The position numbers and the translations under genes are program-made. Below the pieces are notes generated by a model. That model made no database searches. It was not told the DNA's origin and was given only the letters and a program-made list of their open reading frames with translations. From the NCBI RefSeq assembly GCF_018991925.1, contig NW_024729645.1:310001-374000 (forward strand): 64,000 nucleotides of DNA, in the 5' to 3' direction. This document shows positions 53,363-63,900 of this stretch, in pieces. The first letter of the stretch is position 1; each line of letters opens with the position of its first letter. The DNA comes from Homarus americanus. Lineage: Eukaryota; Arthropoda; Malacostraca; Decapoda; Nephropidae.

Positions 53363-54264
53363 CTGGAGCCACCATAGCGTGCGGTCTACAATTTGTCCAA
53401 TACTTCAGAATGTGTATTTTTAGGTAAGGTTACGTTACGTTTTACGTTAAGTTAGTTTGGGGTAGACTAAGGGTAACTTTGTAGGCCGCACGGTATACCG
53501 TAGTAGCACTAAATTGTGATAATTTAGGCAGCTGAAAAACCAAATTGCAGCCAAATAACAAAACGGAAGGTAGTTGAGAAGAAATTAATGTATAAGTTGT
53601 TAATGAATAATCTAACACAAAGGCTAGAATAAGAGATTAACTATCATTTCATTGAAATGTTAAATGACTTATAGTGACTTCAAGATAAGAAAGTATATAG
53701 GCTATTTCCTATCACTTTGCTACGTTATCGGTAAGATTGAGCTTTGATACCGAAGTTCTTTTTATAATTTGGGCTATATTATTGAAAAAAACCCACCGTG
53801 AGTAATACAAAATTAGTAAAAAGACAAGGTACAGTATATGTATTTAAAATGCCACGAAATAGTAGTGTCTATTGTTGATGAAATCAACCGCTGATTTGAA
53901 TGATCGTTCAAATCTTAATTATTAAACATTAATCATATATGTAAAAAAATTTCAGTCATAACAGCTTTTGGCATCCGGATGAGGCCTAGAAGTCTCACAA
54001 TATGCCACTTTTCCCGCGATTGCTAAAGTAAGGGTTAGGTAGCATTGTTAATCGTATTTCTTATACGAATTTCTGCTTGGCATGATAGCATACATAAAAC
54101 TCTTTATTCAGCAGAGAGGCAGTCACCCACTCACTGAAAATGACTGAATAATAGAGATAATTATAAACCAGAATAAAGTCTAAACGCCATTTTTGGTCGT
54201 ATTGCCCACAGTTCCTAAACTGATGATGGAATATATCATTAAAAAAACCACTTTAAAGGTAACT
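53363..54264. other. Stretch without recognised features
   Basis: AT-rich DNA; no gene or repeat recognised. Confidence 0.4.
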
Positions 54265-54343
54265 TGTGATTCAATACTGTGATAGTAAGTTTAGCTCTCA
54301 CTACTTCGGTAACTAAATTCAAAATTTAAACAGACTGGCAAAG

Positions 54344-54422
<79 letters not shown>

Positions 54423-54511
54423 GTATTTATATTACTTTGCCAGTGTTTAAATTTTGAATTTAGTTACCGAAGTAGTGAGAGCTAAACTTACTATCACAGT
54501 ATTGAATCACA
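54265..54511. repeat. Inverted repeat flanking (TA)n at the head of a Penelope-like element
   Basis: Arms at 54265-54348 and 54429-54511 are inverted copies of about 84 bp with only a few differences (matching words GATTCAATACTGTGATAGTA and TACTATCACAGTATTGAATC). Between them lie about 72 bp of pure TA (54346-54418), so single strands could form one long hairpin. Confidence 0.9.
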
Positions 54512-54611
54512 TTATATGAGGAATATAAATATGTCTATAATATTGGCTTGAACCTTAAGTACCCTAGATTCTTCATAGACAAATGCCTTAACATTACTAA
54601 GAAATCCATCT

Positions 54612-55024
54612 AATAGAACCGATCCCCAGCCCACCCACGACCATAAGAATCTCTTAGTATTACCATTTCACAGAAATTTCTCTCAAATTTCTGTACAACT
54701 AAAAACCTGGAACGTCAATGTGGCATTTAAAAACTCATGCACTGTTAAACAAATGTTAATCAAGAACTCCCCCAACAATACGGGCGGCTGCATTTATAAG
54801 GTTCCTTGCAAGGAATGTAATACGTTTTACTTAGGCCAGACAGGTAAAGATCTTGTAACTAGACTTAAACAACATAAATATAGTGTTAGGACAGGCCAGG
54901 AATCCAATGCTCTGTTTGTTCATTTGAGGGATAATAAGCATTGCATTGACTGGGATAATGCCTCCTCAATATTACCTTGTAATTCAATTGACAGTAGGAA
55001 CATTATAGAATCTAGTCTCATTTA
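54612..55024 (+). CDS. GIY-YIG endonuclease domain of a Penelope-like element (partial)
   Basis: The frame is open from about 54612 and ends at TAA 55023-55025. From the GTG at 54720 it has 101 codons. Counting from there, the GIY-like CIY is at residues 24-26, the PLE-typical CKEC cysteine pair at 30 and 33, the YIG-like YLG at 37-39 within FYLGQTGK, a catalytic-type Arg at 48 and a His at 52, and the conserved block NALFVHLRDNKHCIDW at 63-78. In an intact PLE this domain nicks the target for primed reverse transcription. Here it is detached from its reverse transcriptase by truncation and a frameshift near 54600, so it is not an autonomous gene, although the endonuclease frame itself is unbroken. 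The start is arbitrary because the domain is normally internal. Confidence 0.85.
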
Positions 55025-55337
55025 ACATACCGAAGCAGTCAACATGAATTGAGTAATGGCATGTACAAACTGGACAATTTTGTAATTAAGAAGATTTGTA
55101 ACCAGGTGAGAAGGTTGGGTCACATTACCCTCTGACCTGACTACCGACCGTTGCAGTGCTTTTTAAAGATTAGTAGGGTCATTACCTAATACCTGACCAT
55201 TGTGGATCTGATCTCACCCTCCTCTGTATATATACACCTTGTTTTGTACTTCTCCTTAGTCTGTACTCACCCCTGAAGATGTGAATTACACGAAAGCGCT
55301 TGGGAACTTTGTGTTTTTTCTTTCCTTGCGGTTATCA

Positions 55338-55662
<325 letters not shown>

Positions 55663-55684
55663 TTTATCTCATCCACGTTTTCAC

Positions 55685-55687
<3 letters not shown>

Positions 55688-55748
<61 letters not shown>
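55688..55748. repeat. (TA)n microsatellite
   Basis: About 61 bp of TA between two PLE-type terminal fragments. Confidence 0.95.
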
Positions 55749-55751
<3 letters not shown>

Positions 55752-55821
55752 GATCCACAATGAAATGAATAAGATAAATCTTGACGAAAGCTAAGGGGCT
55801 CCATTTCCCTTTTCCTGTGTG

Positions 55822-55825
<4 letters not shown>
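55749..55825 (+). mobile_element. Short Penelope-type terminal fragment
   Basis: GATAAATCTTGACGAAAGCT and the following CCATTTCCCTTTTCCTGTGTG match the right arm of the inverted repeat at 55600-55662. It is bounded by (TA)n on both sides. Confidence 0.6.

Positions 55826-55898
<73 letters not shown>
55826..55898. repeat. (TA)n microsatellite
   Basis: About 73 bp of TA directly after GTGTGATTTTA. Confidence 0.95.
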
Positions 55899-55902
<4 letters not shown>

Positions 55903-56239
55903 GTTAACAGGATATATACATTTAGTGCAGACTTAGGAATGTAAATGAAAATAACCAAAATACAGAAAAGGTGAGCACTGAATACACAGAGAGGCTAATT
56001 GGTATAACTTACGAACAAATGAAAATGACTGCAGCCCGGCACCCTCAGCACGCATTACGGTGATTTTACAAGCTTTGGGAGGTAAAATGCTAAATTACTG
56101 TGTCAAAGTCATTGGTACTGGTGAGTTCTCGCAGTTAAAATTGGCCAAATTCCTATGCGTTCTGGAAAGTTCTGTCGGGACTCATAATTGTTTTGTTGTT
56201 CAGCAAAGATTACCTGTTAATATTGGCTGATTTTGTATT

Positions 56240-56635
56240 ATGCTTTATGCTTTAAAGTTTACAGAGCATATAATTATATTGTCTTCGTGGAAATGTCAGA
56301 GAAGTTATTCCTATCAGGATAGGTTAAAGAAACTAAACTTGCATTCCCTAGAAAGACGAAGAGTGCGGGGAGGTATGATAGAAGTACTCAAGTGGGTGAA
56401 AGGAATCAATAAAGGTGATATAGATAAAGTTCTTATAATATCCGAGCAGGATAGGACTCGGAGCAACGGATTCAAGTTGGATAAGTTTAGGTTTAGGAGG
56501 GATATAGGAAGGAACTGGTTTACAAATAGGGTGGTGGACGAGTGGAACAAGCTTAGCAACCTTGTAGTAAGTGCTGGAACGCTGGAAAGTTTCAAAGGGA
56601 GGCTGGATAGATTCATGGATGATAGAGAGTGGTAG
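56240..56635 (+). pseudogene. C-terminal fragment of a CR1/L2-like LINE reverse transcriptase ORF
   Basis: The frame encodes YQDRLKKLNLHSLERRRVRG, then MIEVLKWVKGINKGD, a block of Arg/Phe-rich sequence (RFRRDIGRNWFTNRVVDEWN) and KLSNLVVSAGTLESFKGRLD. This order (RL..L.L..L..RR..GD.IE..K, then R...F..RV...WN.LP...V.A.S...FK..LD) is the well-known region after the reverse transcriptase in CR1-, L2- and Jockey-type non-LTR elements. The stop at 56633-56635 is probably the genuine one, since the frame ends soon after FKGRLDRFMDD. The reverse transcriptase core is absent, so the copy is 5'-truncated. The first 20 or so residues are not LINE-like. A 3' tail follows to about 56710. Confidence 0.8.
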
Positions 56636-56710
56636 TAACTCTCGACAGGAGCTGCCCATGCACAGGCCAGCCGGCCTATTGCAGACTCCTTATTTTCTTA
56701 TGTTTTTATA

Positions 56711-56750
56711 ACGTGACAAAAATCGTTTAAAATTTAAAAGATTTTTGTCA
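56711..56750. repeat. 40-bp imperfect palindrome
   Basis: GTGACAAAAATCGTTTAAA and TTTAAAAGATTTTTGTCAC are inverted copies with essentially no loop, just after the LINE tail. Could be a MITE remnant. Confidence 0.7.
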
Positions 56751-57470
56751 CATTTAAACTTTAAATGTTAATTATTTCTTATTAAAATACAATTTTAAAA
56801 TATTATAATTATTTCTTTTTCTTTTCACACACCCCCAAAAGAAAATAGGTCCCTGATTTGAAATCGAGAACCTGGCAACCCTATGTGTCGTGTCGTGAGA
56901 GCAACAGGAAGGTATACAAAATCAACCTCGAACAACAGAAAAAGTCCTGTGTAGTACATACAGTGTTGCCAGCCGATTGAGTGCCAATTATTGGGTCACA
57001 CTTTCAATCAGTAAAGACTATAAAGTAAATATGATTGGAATTTGCCCATCTTACGTTCAGAATCTTCGACACTTTCCGTGGATTGAAACAAATTCCTGAA
57101 AATAGGCAGGGATGGTACACTTAAACACTTTATGACTACCATTGAACAATCATTGGGATGCTTCTCTGAAAATCCCATTGGATTTAACATGAACTAACCT
57201 AATGGAATATTTCAACTTAAAACGGAGAGGTGGGATTTTGTGCAGTCTGTGTCTGGTGATGTTTTCTTGTCGAAATGTTTGATAGAGGTTTCTGAGAACA
57301 GAATTTGTTCAGTATTAGACTATCTTGTGAGATTGTCCAGTCGGTAATAGCCTGCAGTGATGTAGGCGAGGTAAATTGTTTGTCGGGACGTTGTCTGTGT
57401 GCGACGGGGATGAACCAGTGGTAGAGCCCAAAGGTGACCATCCCAGGCCGGGAAAGGCTGGTGGGTGGCG
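56751..57470. other. Stretch without recognised features
   Basis: AT-rich then mixed composition. CTGGCAACCCTA occurs at 56872-56883 and a related TGTTGCCAG at 56964-56972, possibly tiny hAT-like remnants. No gene. Confidence 0.35.
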
Positions 57471-57494
57471 AGCCGTGGTGTACCCATGAATTAC

Positions 57495-57780
57495 TCCTAG
57501 CCACCACCACCACCACCCTGCCCTCCACTTCCACCATCTTGCCCCCTGCTTTACTCATCCACCACCACCACCCTGCCCTCCGCCTTGCTCATCCACCAAC
57601 ACCACCCTGCCTTAGGCATCCACCACCACCTTGCCTTTTACCCTACTCATCCATTTCCAACAACACCTTGTCTTCTGTCCAACTCATCCACCACCACCAG
57701 CACCCTGTCTTCTGTCCAACTCATCCACCACCACCCTGCTTCACGCATGCACCACCACCACTACATCCACCGCTGCCCTG
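57495..57780. repeat. CCACCACCACC/CTGCC-rich minisatellite
   Basis: Imperfect units with ACTCATCCACCACCACC and CTGCCCTCCRCCTT recur at intervals of 35-50 bp. Three-frame openness on the plus strand follows from the repeat. Confidence 0.8.
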
Positions 57781-57904
57781 TTTCTTCACTACCACCCGAT
57801 ACGTCCACTAAAGCCTGTTAAAATACCAACAATTCTCTGCATCATCACTTGCCTATTAAACTATGACCCTTTTGAATATTACTACCTCCATCGGCCTGGT
57901 TTAT

Positions 57905-58150
57905 ACTATACCACCATGATTCATCTCCACCACTACCAGTCTGATTTACACTGCTACCATCACCACCACTACCAGTCTGGTTTACACTACTACTATCACG
58001 GCCACTACCAGCCTGGTTTACACTACTTCCATCACCACCACTACCAGCCTGGTTTACATTACTACCATGACCACCACTACCAGCCTGGTTTACACTACTA
58101 CCATCACCACCAGCCTGGTTTACACTGCTACCATCACCACCATTCACTTT
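57905..58150. repeat. 36-bp minisatellite
   Basis: Units of 36 bp based on CACTACCAGCCTGGTTTACA plus CTACTACCATCACCAC, about six copies with substitutions. Since 36 is divisible by three, frames stay open on both strands (HYQPGLHYYHHH on plus; SVNQAGSGGDGS on minus). This looks like a gene but lacks non-repeat coding flanks. Confidence 0.88.
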
Positions 58151-58622
58151 CACTACCATCATGGTCATCAACCTTGTTTACACTACTTGTACCATATCAT
58201 CATTCATCTCCTTTATAACCATCACCATAAACTCATACAAAAACTACAATTTAAATAGTTATGAAGTATACAGTATATTCATAGACCGCATACTGTACTC
58301 AATGAATCCCTTGACCACATTGACGTCATATGCATGCAGGTAAACAGACTCCACTTCATCCAGATTCAGGACAATGAGTCATTCATAATTGTGCTCTTGA
58401 TTAACAAGACATACACACAGCATCACCAACACAGTAAGAACGAATGAAGAAATTGGCAGGAAAGTGATGCATTATTGTGATTGGCTGGGACAATATCATG
58501 CATCTTTAGTTATGTTCTGATTGGTTTGTCCAAATTCAGCTCAGGGTGGGTACTTCCAAATATAATGAGACAACTTATACAAAATTATTAAGTAAAAGTA
58601 CACTACTTAAGCCAAAAGGCTG

Positions 58623-58761
58623 TACATGTTGACAACCCCTTATCCGAAAACCTTTGAAAACCTTAAGTTTTTTTGTGGAGCAATTTTTTTTTTTTTTTTT
58701 AACGGATTAGCCCACCCGGGCACAGGTCACTAACCCATATCGGCACCTGGGGGGCGAAAAT

Positions 58762-58852
<91 letters not shown>

Positions 58853-59107
58853 TCAAAGTAAATGAAATTTATAATAAACAAAAATAAAATAATAATAAAA
58901 TTAATAATAATAATAACAATAATACTGTAATAAAAAAAAAATAATAATAAAGAAATACAAGAATGAAAAAAAGATCAAGTGAAAAACACGACCTAGACCT
59001 ATGAATTATTATTACTATTATTATTATTATTATATTTTAGTCCCCCAGGCTCCAATGAGGTGGGTCAGTGACCTGTGCCCGGGTGGGCTGATACATGCTT
59101 TAAAAAA

Positions 59108-59152
<45 letters not shown>

Positions 59153-59217
59153 AACCATTCTGAAATCCGAAATGCATTTGGCCCCAAGGATTTTGGATAA
59201 GGGATTGTCAACCTGTA
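58623..59217. mobile_element. Tigger7-like MITE with TA target sites
   Basis: The left end after TA is CATGTTGACAACCCCTTATC and the right end in reverse complement CAGGTTGACAATCCCTTATC, both adjacent to TA. Further in, AAAATCCTTGGGGCCAAATG and TTTCGGATTTC on the right follow the terminal sequence I know from the mammalian Tigger7 family. No transposase. The body consists of two inverted SINE-like segments and (TAA)n. Confidence 0.7.
58682..59155. repeat. Inverted pair of CCCACCCGGGCACAGGTCA modules around (TAA)n
   Basis: The left module (58707-58770) and right module (59030-59090) are inverted copies sharing AGCCCACCCGGGCACAGGTC, with GGTCACTRACCCA. Each is flanked by a poly-T or poly-A tract on its outer side and (TAA)n/(TTA)n on its inner side (58763-58853 and 59005-59035). 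Confidence 0.85.
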
Positions 59218-59384
59218 ATTGTTTCGTATCATTCTCTCTGTGGAAGGGACAATGACGTAATGTAAGAGACTAAAACTACTTGCTGCATTCTGTTTCCTTA
59301 CCATCACAATTAAGTCATGTCATGAATCCAAACCAGTCTTTATATGTGTGTGTGTGTGTGTGTGTACGATTTTTTTGGAAAATT
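59218..59384. other. Spacer with (GT)n
   Basis: A TGTGTG run of about 20 bp at 59345-59366; nothing else seen. Confidence 0.6.
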
Positions 59385-59618
59385 TATTATTTCGGAAAAT
59401 TACTGGCATGCATATTGGTAATTTTGCAAAATAACTTACCAACAGGCTAAAAAAAAAAACTAAAATAAATTTTACTGTGTATCAATCTACACTAGCCATC
59501 CTAACCCAACCTCTCACTTAACATAACCATAAGGTTAGGTTAGTTTATGTTGTCTGTTTGTAAGTTATTTTGCAAAATTATCAATATGCATGCCGGTAAT
59601 TTTGCAAAATAACCAATT
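59385..59618. mobile_element. Hairpin MITE with internal GGTAATTTTGCAAAATAA repeats
   Basis: Arms 59385-59446 and 59554-59618 are inverted copies sharing GGCATGCATATTG, TAATTTTGCAAAATAACTTA and CAACAG/CTGTTTG. Within each arm the GGTAATTTTGCAAAATAA word, itself partly palindromic, occurs twice. The spacer is AT-rich with a TAACCTAA word. No coding capacity. Confidence 0.75.
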
Positions 59619-60291
59619 TGCCCCCCCCACCCCTCAAAAGTAACATATACGTATATATTAACCAATGTGGTTGATACAATGATTTCATTGAAGGAGGCAT
59701 ATGATGTCTACTAACACAAAAGAAGACAGCAATTATTTAGAAGTATCCAGCTGACCTGGATTTCAGGGCAGCAGGTCAGTTCTCTTAAAATGATGGTGGA
59801 TCAATGTGTGCTGGAACACATTTGGTAAGCCAAAGGATTTTTCAGTCACCTGGATCTTCAGATACAACTGCTTTATAAGAATTATATGTACAGTACAAAT
59901 TTGAGACAGTTTAAAGAAATGTCAATAATGTTGCTTTAGGATATTATAAATAAATGAAGGCTTATCCAAATACTGTATACACTGTTAACTAATATGAAGC
60001 ATTAAGATGCTTAAAATAAAATTTTCACTTTATATAAATATATACAAGTTGAGAATATGAGCAAGTGTATGTGAATATTTGTACAGGCTTCCCTCTCCAA
60101 CCATTAGGTTCCTGAAAAACCCTGTGGTTGGCAAAACCATGCTTGGAAAAGGTTAGGCCCTACGGGAAATAAAGAGGTTAGGTTACCATACCCAAGAGTG
60201 ACATGCCCCCTATACAGGTAGTAATATTAAATTTAATGTAAAAAAAAATTGTGTACCCTATACTTCAAAACACGTGTTTTATTTTCCTCTT

Positions 60292-60295
<4 letters not shown>
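59619..60295. other. Stretch without recognised features
   Basis: AT-rich DNA, no gene recognised. Confidence 0.4.

Positions 60296-60382
<87 letters not shown>
60296..60382. repeat. (TA)n microsatellite
   Basis: About 87 bp of TA just before the LINE fragment. Confidence 0.95.
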
Positions 60383-60385
<3 letters not shown>

Positions 60386-60539
60386 TAATAAGAGCAAAAA
60401 TGAAACAACTCAATGTACAAACCATGCCTGTCTTCATTGATGCTTGCCTTAGCAACACAGCCCAGCTGAAGCACTGCCATGCTGCCTACCCCAAGCAACG
60501 GTGCTCTGCACCACGTACCCCCGACCTCTCAACGTGCAT

Positions 60540-61375
60540 ACCTACAGAGACATTCTCTGCTCTAAAAACAACTCTTGTATGTGATATTAAGAGAAATGTG
60601 ATATGTTGGAAATAGGTATCATGACCGTGCTGATATACTGGCCAATGAGGCATGTAAGACAGAAAATGTTGACCATGACCTTGGCCTGTCCAATGCTGTA
60701 CTTAAAAACATTCAAGTTAGAATCATGAACTCTGATCTAGAAGAACTGAGAAATGCAGAGACCTGGCAGTTGTAGCATTAGTAAATGTGACAAATTTTGT
60801 GACAAGGGGTACCGGTATGGCCAGCATAAGAACAGAACCAGACAATGTGATGGAGTTGTGGCCAGAATTAGGCTAGGATACAGACACATCTGGCAAGTTA
60901 GTAACGCTGTACCCATACCGGAACACTCAGCATGTAAACTTTGTGATAAACCTTTAAAGCATACACTTAACACTATATTATTGAATGTGACACTGTCAAA
61001 GACTTCAGGCCACCTGGCTTATTGTATCATGAACTTTGTAATTACTACATTGAATCGGGGGTGCTTGAGGACATTCTTGCTGCTTATCCCAAATTTGCTA
61101 GCCCACACTGATTATTCTTCAATTAGAATATAATGTCCAATGTATAAGAACCACTGTCTTGCATGACAGTGAACAGTGACATCACCCACATGACTCTGAC
61201 CTGTATATACTGCTAATGAATATGATGAATTTCTTTGTGTATGAACCTCTGTCCTGTGTGGCAGTGACAAGTGATACCACCCTCAGTGTCAAGACTTGAC
61301 TGAATTACTCAGCATAGGCAAACTGTACTCCTAGCTTTGTCAATAAATTTTTTAAACTAAAAAAAAACTCTTTTC
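60540..61375 (+). pseudogene. 3' end of a non-LTR retrotransposon (RNase H, CCHC knuckle, 3'UTR)
   Basis: Three frames together show the C-terminus of a LINE ORF2. First YHDRADILANEACKTENVDH (about 60619-60678) resembles the end of an RNase H domain, where GN..AD.LA..A is conserved. Then VVARIRLGYRHIWQVSNAVP leads to CKLCDKPLKHTLN, and after a frameshift HYIIECDTVKDF, which completes a CX2C...H...C knuckle. The frame then continues as PPGLLYHELCNYYIESGVLE to a stop near 61110. The 3'UTR ends with AATAAA (61339-61344) and an A-rich tail at 61357-61368. At least two frameshifts and stops show the copy is dead. The architecture fits Jockey/Nimb/LOA-type elements with RNase H. Confidence 0.75.
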
Positions 61376-63147
61376 TTGACCTCTTTGCAATAGCAAATTA
61401 TCATAACCAGATTTACACTTTGAAGCAATTTTTCATTACAAAAAGTGAATGCAAATTTAATGTTTTACAGAAAAATCAAGAGCAGTCTCACTGGAATGTT
61501 TATGATATGGTGATCACTGTGAGAAAGATGAGGCTGGTTGGGCTAGGACTGGTAGAACACTAATACTTACAGATGATGATCTGGTGGAAGTAAATAGATC
61601 AGGGAACATGCTCTAAATCTTATTATGAGAGCACCCATGCTTCGCTCTGTGCATTTCACCGAGGTGGGCAGTTTGAACCTTCCTTGCTTGTCAAACGACT
61701 TCATTGGTGACAATATATAAATAGTGGATACTTAAAACTTTGGTGGAGGGGGGATGACTTTATGCTCCTATCTTACATTACTTTTCACCATCACATTCCC
61801 CTGCTTCTATATTTTTGTACTATTTAATCCACTCACAATAAAATGGCAGAAATAAAAAATGGACACAAAACTAAATGAATCTGTCAAATTGATGAAATAA
61901 AACAAGATTTTAATAAATGTATTATAATTAGCAGCACTGGGGAATACAATGATTAAATAGGCTTTGAAAATATAAGCACATGCATTTGATCATAGTCACA
62001 ATAAAAGAACTATATCAGGTAATCTGACAAATTTATCCATAAAAATATATACTGTATATGGTGGAAGTCACTTAATGTTGCCACATGGTTCAAAGGAAGA
62101 AATTCTGAAAAGCCACTTGTCACACTGACTATACAACCTTGTTTTAGCCTTGCTTAATGTCACAACTGTCAATACAAGATATTTTTTCTTTCCAAAGATT
62201 TGGGTTACTGATTATTCTCATGCACAGCTATATCAGAAGGCTTAATCTTCTTATGAGGTAACTGGCAGTGCTGAGTCTGTGTCATTAGCTAGTGCATTAA
62301 GGGGTGAGCTAGCCGAGTAGTGTTGGTAATGAAAACTGCTCACTGAGTTTTTTCTTTCTGAAAAATATTGAGTGCTGGGAGAATAATTTAGCCAAGCTTG
62401 AAAGGGCAGTAAATGAACTTGTGATAAAAAAAAATCCATGAATACTAAGCACCAATCAGCTCTGATATTTCTGGTATAAATGTTTAAAAGGTACAGTCTG
62501 CATAAATTTTTTCCTTTTTTTGCTATAACCCTACTTACTGTCAACAATTGGTCAGACTCAATTAACCTCCCACCTCAGTCAATGTCATATTTTGAAGCTG
62601 CACATAAACCATGATATTAAGTGACTTCCACTGCATTTGTCAATATGTTTTAATGTTACCATATCCATTTAACTCAAACCATATTATTTTTATTGCAAAC
62701 AAACTACAGTAAACATACACTTCAATTATTTTCAGATATTCATTCCCTTTTTAATGTTTTCTCATACTGTATATGCTGTGTTTATATTCATTCCCTTTAA
62801 ATGTTTTCTCATACAGGTACTGTATATGTTTTGTTTTAGTGTCTCACTGCCACAACATGCCCCCAAAGATTTTCATCTTGTTTTCCCATTACTACATAAA
62901 ACACCTCAGCATCACACATCAACAGCATGTCCATCCCTGAAACTAAGGTCAAATAAAACATACATACAACAACAATCCCTGTGGAGACCCGGAAACATTT
63001 CCAGCCCTGTTACTTTCCCCATCATTTAAAAAGGAAAGTTATTGATTCTGAAATCCCATTTTATGGTTGTGACTAAAACTGGGTAGCTTGAATATATATA
63101 CTGTATATATTATATTGTATCAAATTAAATACATTTATCTGTATATA
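61376..63147. other. Stretch without recognised gene
   Basis: AT-rich DNA. Two copies of TTCATTCCCTTTWAATGTTT with TCTCATAC and ACTGTATATG lie at 62740-62780 and 62790-62830, a short tandem duplication of about 50 bp. No coding feature. Confidence 0.4.
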
Positions 63148-63411
63148 CAGTGGTCCCTCAATTAACGAACACAATTGGTTCCACAAAGTTGGTTGTTTAC
63201 CGGAAACTTTGTTAACTGAATCTATTATTTCAAAAGAATATTGGGTAATTGGTTCCAACTCGCAGAAAAAGTATACATATAAAGTACTGTATACCAGTAA
63301 TAGAATTAACAAAACATTAAATATAAACTAAATACAGTACTGTATTGTACAGTATACTGTACAATAATAAATAAGAAACAATAGAATACTATATTTTAAC
63401 TTACTTTGAGG

Positions 63412-63544
63412 TGTGTATGTTGTATTCCCGGCAGCTTTGTTTACATATCAGACAGCTGATTGTAGAGGCAGTCGATGATGACATGCCATATTCTTTACAG
63501 AGTGCATTGGTTCTAATGCCTTCTTTGTGTTTCATAATAATTTT
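63412..63544 (-). pseudogene. Tigger/CENP-B-like helix-turn-helix remnant
   Basis: On the minus strand, starting at 63544, the frame reads KIIMKHKEGIRTNALCKEYG followed by MSSSTASTISC. This is the pattern of the N-terminal psq/CENP-B-type helix-turn-helix of Tigger transposases (K..II...E.G.....A..YG...STISTI), where the STIS-like turn enters the recognition helix. The frame then leaves the family pattern and no catalytic DDE region follows. It is a remnant of the DNA-binding domain that would bind the element's own ends. Confidence 0.7.
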
Positions 63545-63548
63545 TGCA

Positions 63549-63900
63549 CTGTATATTATCAATATGCTAACTAAATTTCAGAATGACCAATAATTTTATT
63601 ATAAAAAATGCAAAAATATTCAAGAGACCAACAAACTCGATGTTCACTCCACTGTAAACAAAGTTAAACTGAAAAGTGTTGGTGGGTGATTCGATCAGCT
63701 GAAGGGTATACAAAAAATGCTTCCTGTACTGTATATATTATCAATATGTTAACCTTAAATTTCAGAAGGACCAATAATTTTATTATAAAAAATGCAAAAA
63801 TATTCAAGAGCACAACATTCTTGATATTTACCCCAATGGAAACGAATGTAAACATATAACCAATTACTGATTGGTGGACTAGCCGATCAGCTGATGCGCA
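63549..63900. repeat. Two-copy ~180-bp tandem duplication within the Tigger-type element
   Basis: CTGTATATTATCAATATG at 63549 and CTGTATATATTATCAATATG at 63729 start two copies that share GACCAATAATTTTATTATAA and ATGCAAAAATATTCAAGAG, then diverge. Both copies end in CGATCAGCTGA (63693, 63884). Confidence 0.85.

Noticed and set aside
57434..58258. 195-aa plus-strand and 108-aa minus-strand repeat proteins (HYQPGLHYYHHH and SVNQAGSGGDGS units)
   Set aside because: The 36-bp period keeps frames open on both strands at once. There is no start context, splice signal or non-repeat coding sequence.
59065..59307. Minus-strand ORF with poly-Phe
   Set aside because: Created by the long A tract at 59110-59149 inside the MITE.
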